Program-made: the position numbers and the translations under genes | In this document: in pieces, positions 63,963 through 64,000 of the stretch | Layout: each line of letters starts with the position of its first letter | How positions within the stretch are numbered: the first letter of the stretch is position 1 | Assembly: GCF_002208095.1 (NCBI RefSeq) | Contig: NZ_CP017992.1 | Coordinates: forward strand, 15,046-79,045 | Length of the DNA: 64,000 nt | From: Enterobacter cloacae complex sp. ECNIH7 | GTDB lineage: Bacteria; Pseudomonadota; Gammaproteobacteria; Enterobacterales; Enterobacteriaceae | Direction of reading: 5' to 3' | The notes under the pieces: generated by a model | Seen by the model: only the letters and a program-made list of their open reading frames with translations | Databases searched by the model: none | What the model was told of the DNA's origin: nothing

Positions 63963-64000
63963 CTTAGCGTAGGTTTTCGCCCCATTGGACCTCAAACCCC
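63963..64000 (-). repeat. Terminal inverted repeat of the Tn3-family transposon
   Basis: Read on the minus strand it begins GGGGTTTGAGGTCC, continues GGGGCGAAAACCTACG and ends CTAAG. Tn3's own 38-bp repeat begins GGGGTCTGACGCTC and also has CGAAAAC and TAAG at these positions. The outer GGGG is the last base block of the window, so the transposon ends exactly here. Confidence 0.85.

Larger units (their letters stand above)
59530..64000. mobile_element. Remnant Tn3-family transposon carrying a SIR2-HerA-KTSC cargo
   Basis: Layout as in Tn3 itself: tnpA on the minus strand (cut by IS26), res, divergent tnpR, passenger genes and terminal inverted repeat at 63963-64000. The left end with most of tnpA and its IR is missing. 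The name of the transposon cannot be given from sequence alone. Confidence 0.8.

Noticed and set aside
58710..64000. IS26-bounded composite transposon
   Set aside because: Only one IS26 copy is present in the window; the right boundary is a Tn3-type repeat.
1..64000. Replication initiator gene or tRNA/rRNA
   Set aside because: I looked for RepA/RepE-type proteins and RNA genes and saw none.

Overview
The window reads as part of a large conjugative IncF-type plasmid from the Enterobacteriaceae, most likely Klebsiella pneumoniae (inference). The transfer genes follow the F order but are divergent from F. The accessory genes (sil remnant, blaKPC remnant, IS26, an IS1182-family element of the ISKpn6 type) are typical of Klebsiella resistance plasmids. 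No replication initiator gene lies in the window.

Region 1 (1-27.1 kb, minus strand) is the transfer operon, read right to left: traM, a TraJ-position regulator, traY, A, L, E, K, B, R, two small genes, V, C, trbI, W, U, trbC, N, F, trbB, H, G, a TraS-position gene, T, D and I. TraI runs off the left edge. Together these give the F pilus and type IV secretion channel, mating-pair stabilisation (TraN/TraG), exclusion (TraS-like/TraT), coupling (TraD) and relaxase-helicase (TraI).

Region 2 (27.1-27.5 kb) is oriT, with a dense array of GAGTA/TACTC motifs and an F-like nic sequence. The orientation makes the plus strand the transferred strand.

Region 3 (27.5-42.2 kb) is the leading region, which enters the recipient first. 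After a plus-strand transglycosylase, every gene is on the minus strand, so the transferred strand is the template: ArdB/KlcA-type antirestriction, a methylase-like protein, small unknowns, psiA/psiB, a ParB-like protein, ssb, ardA, a DUF1380 gene and an orphan methyltransferase. Two families of non-coding repeats (three copies of about 112 bp, two copies of about 235 bp) sit upstream of these transcription units and are good candidates for single-stranded-DNA promoters.

Region 4 (42.2-50.3 kb) holds an HMCES/YedK-type abasic-site protein, LexA-controlled umuDC, and a partition operon parA-parB-two unknowns-RES-domain protein. It is sprinkled with seven copies of the palindrome GATTTCGCATGCGAAATC, the likely parS centromere/operator. 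A serine recombinase follows.

Region 5 (50.4-56.9 kb) carries an Rpn-type nuclease, an AT-rich HNH nuclease gene, a DUF305 metal protein and silE-silS-silR. The silver efflux pump genes that should follow are absent.

Region 6 (56.9-59.5 kb) is a scar: a 5'-truncated IS1182-family transposase (ISKpn6-like), then a 3' fragment of blaKPC cut by IS26. IS26 has no target duplication and its other side lies in a Tn3-family transposase gene.

Region 7 (59.5-64.0 kb) is the rest of that Tn3-family transposon: truncated tnpA, intergenic res, tnpR, then an AT-rich three-gene cargo (SIR2-domain protein, HerA-type ATPase, KTSC-domain protein), ending in a 38-bp Tn3-like terminal inverted repeat at the last base of the window. 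SIR2-HerA pairs are known anti-phage systems. Carriage as the passenger of a Tn3-type transposon, with a KTSC gene as possible third member, is the most interesting feature here.
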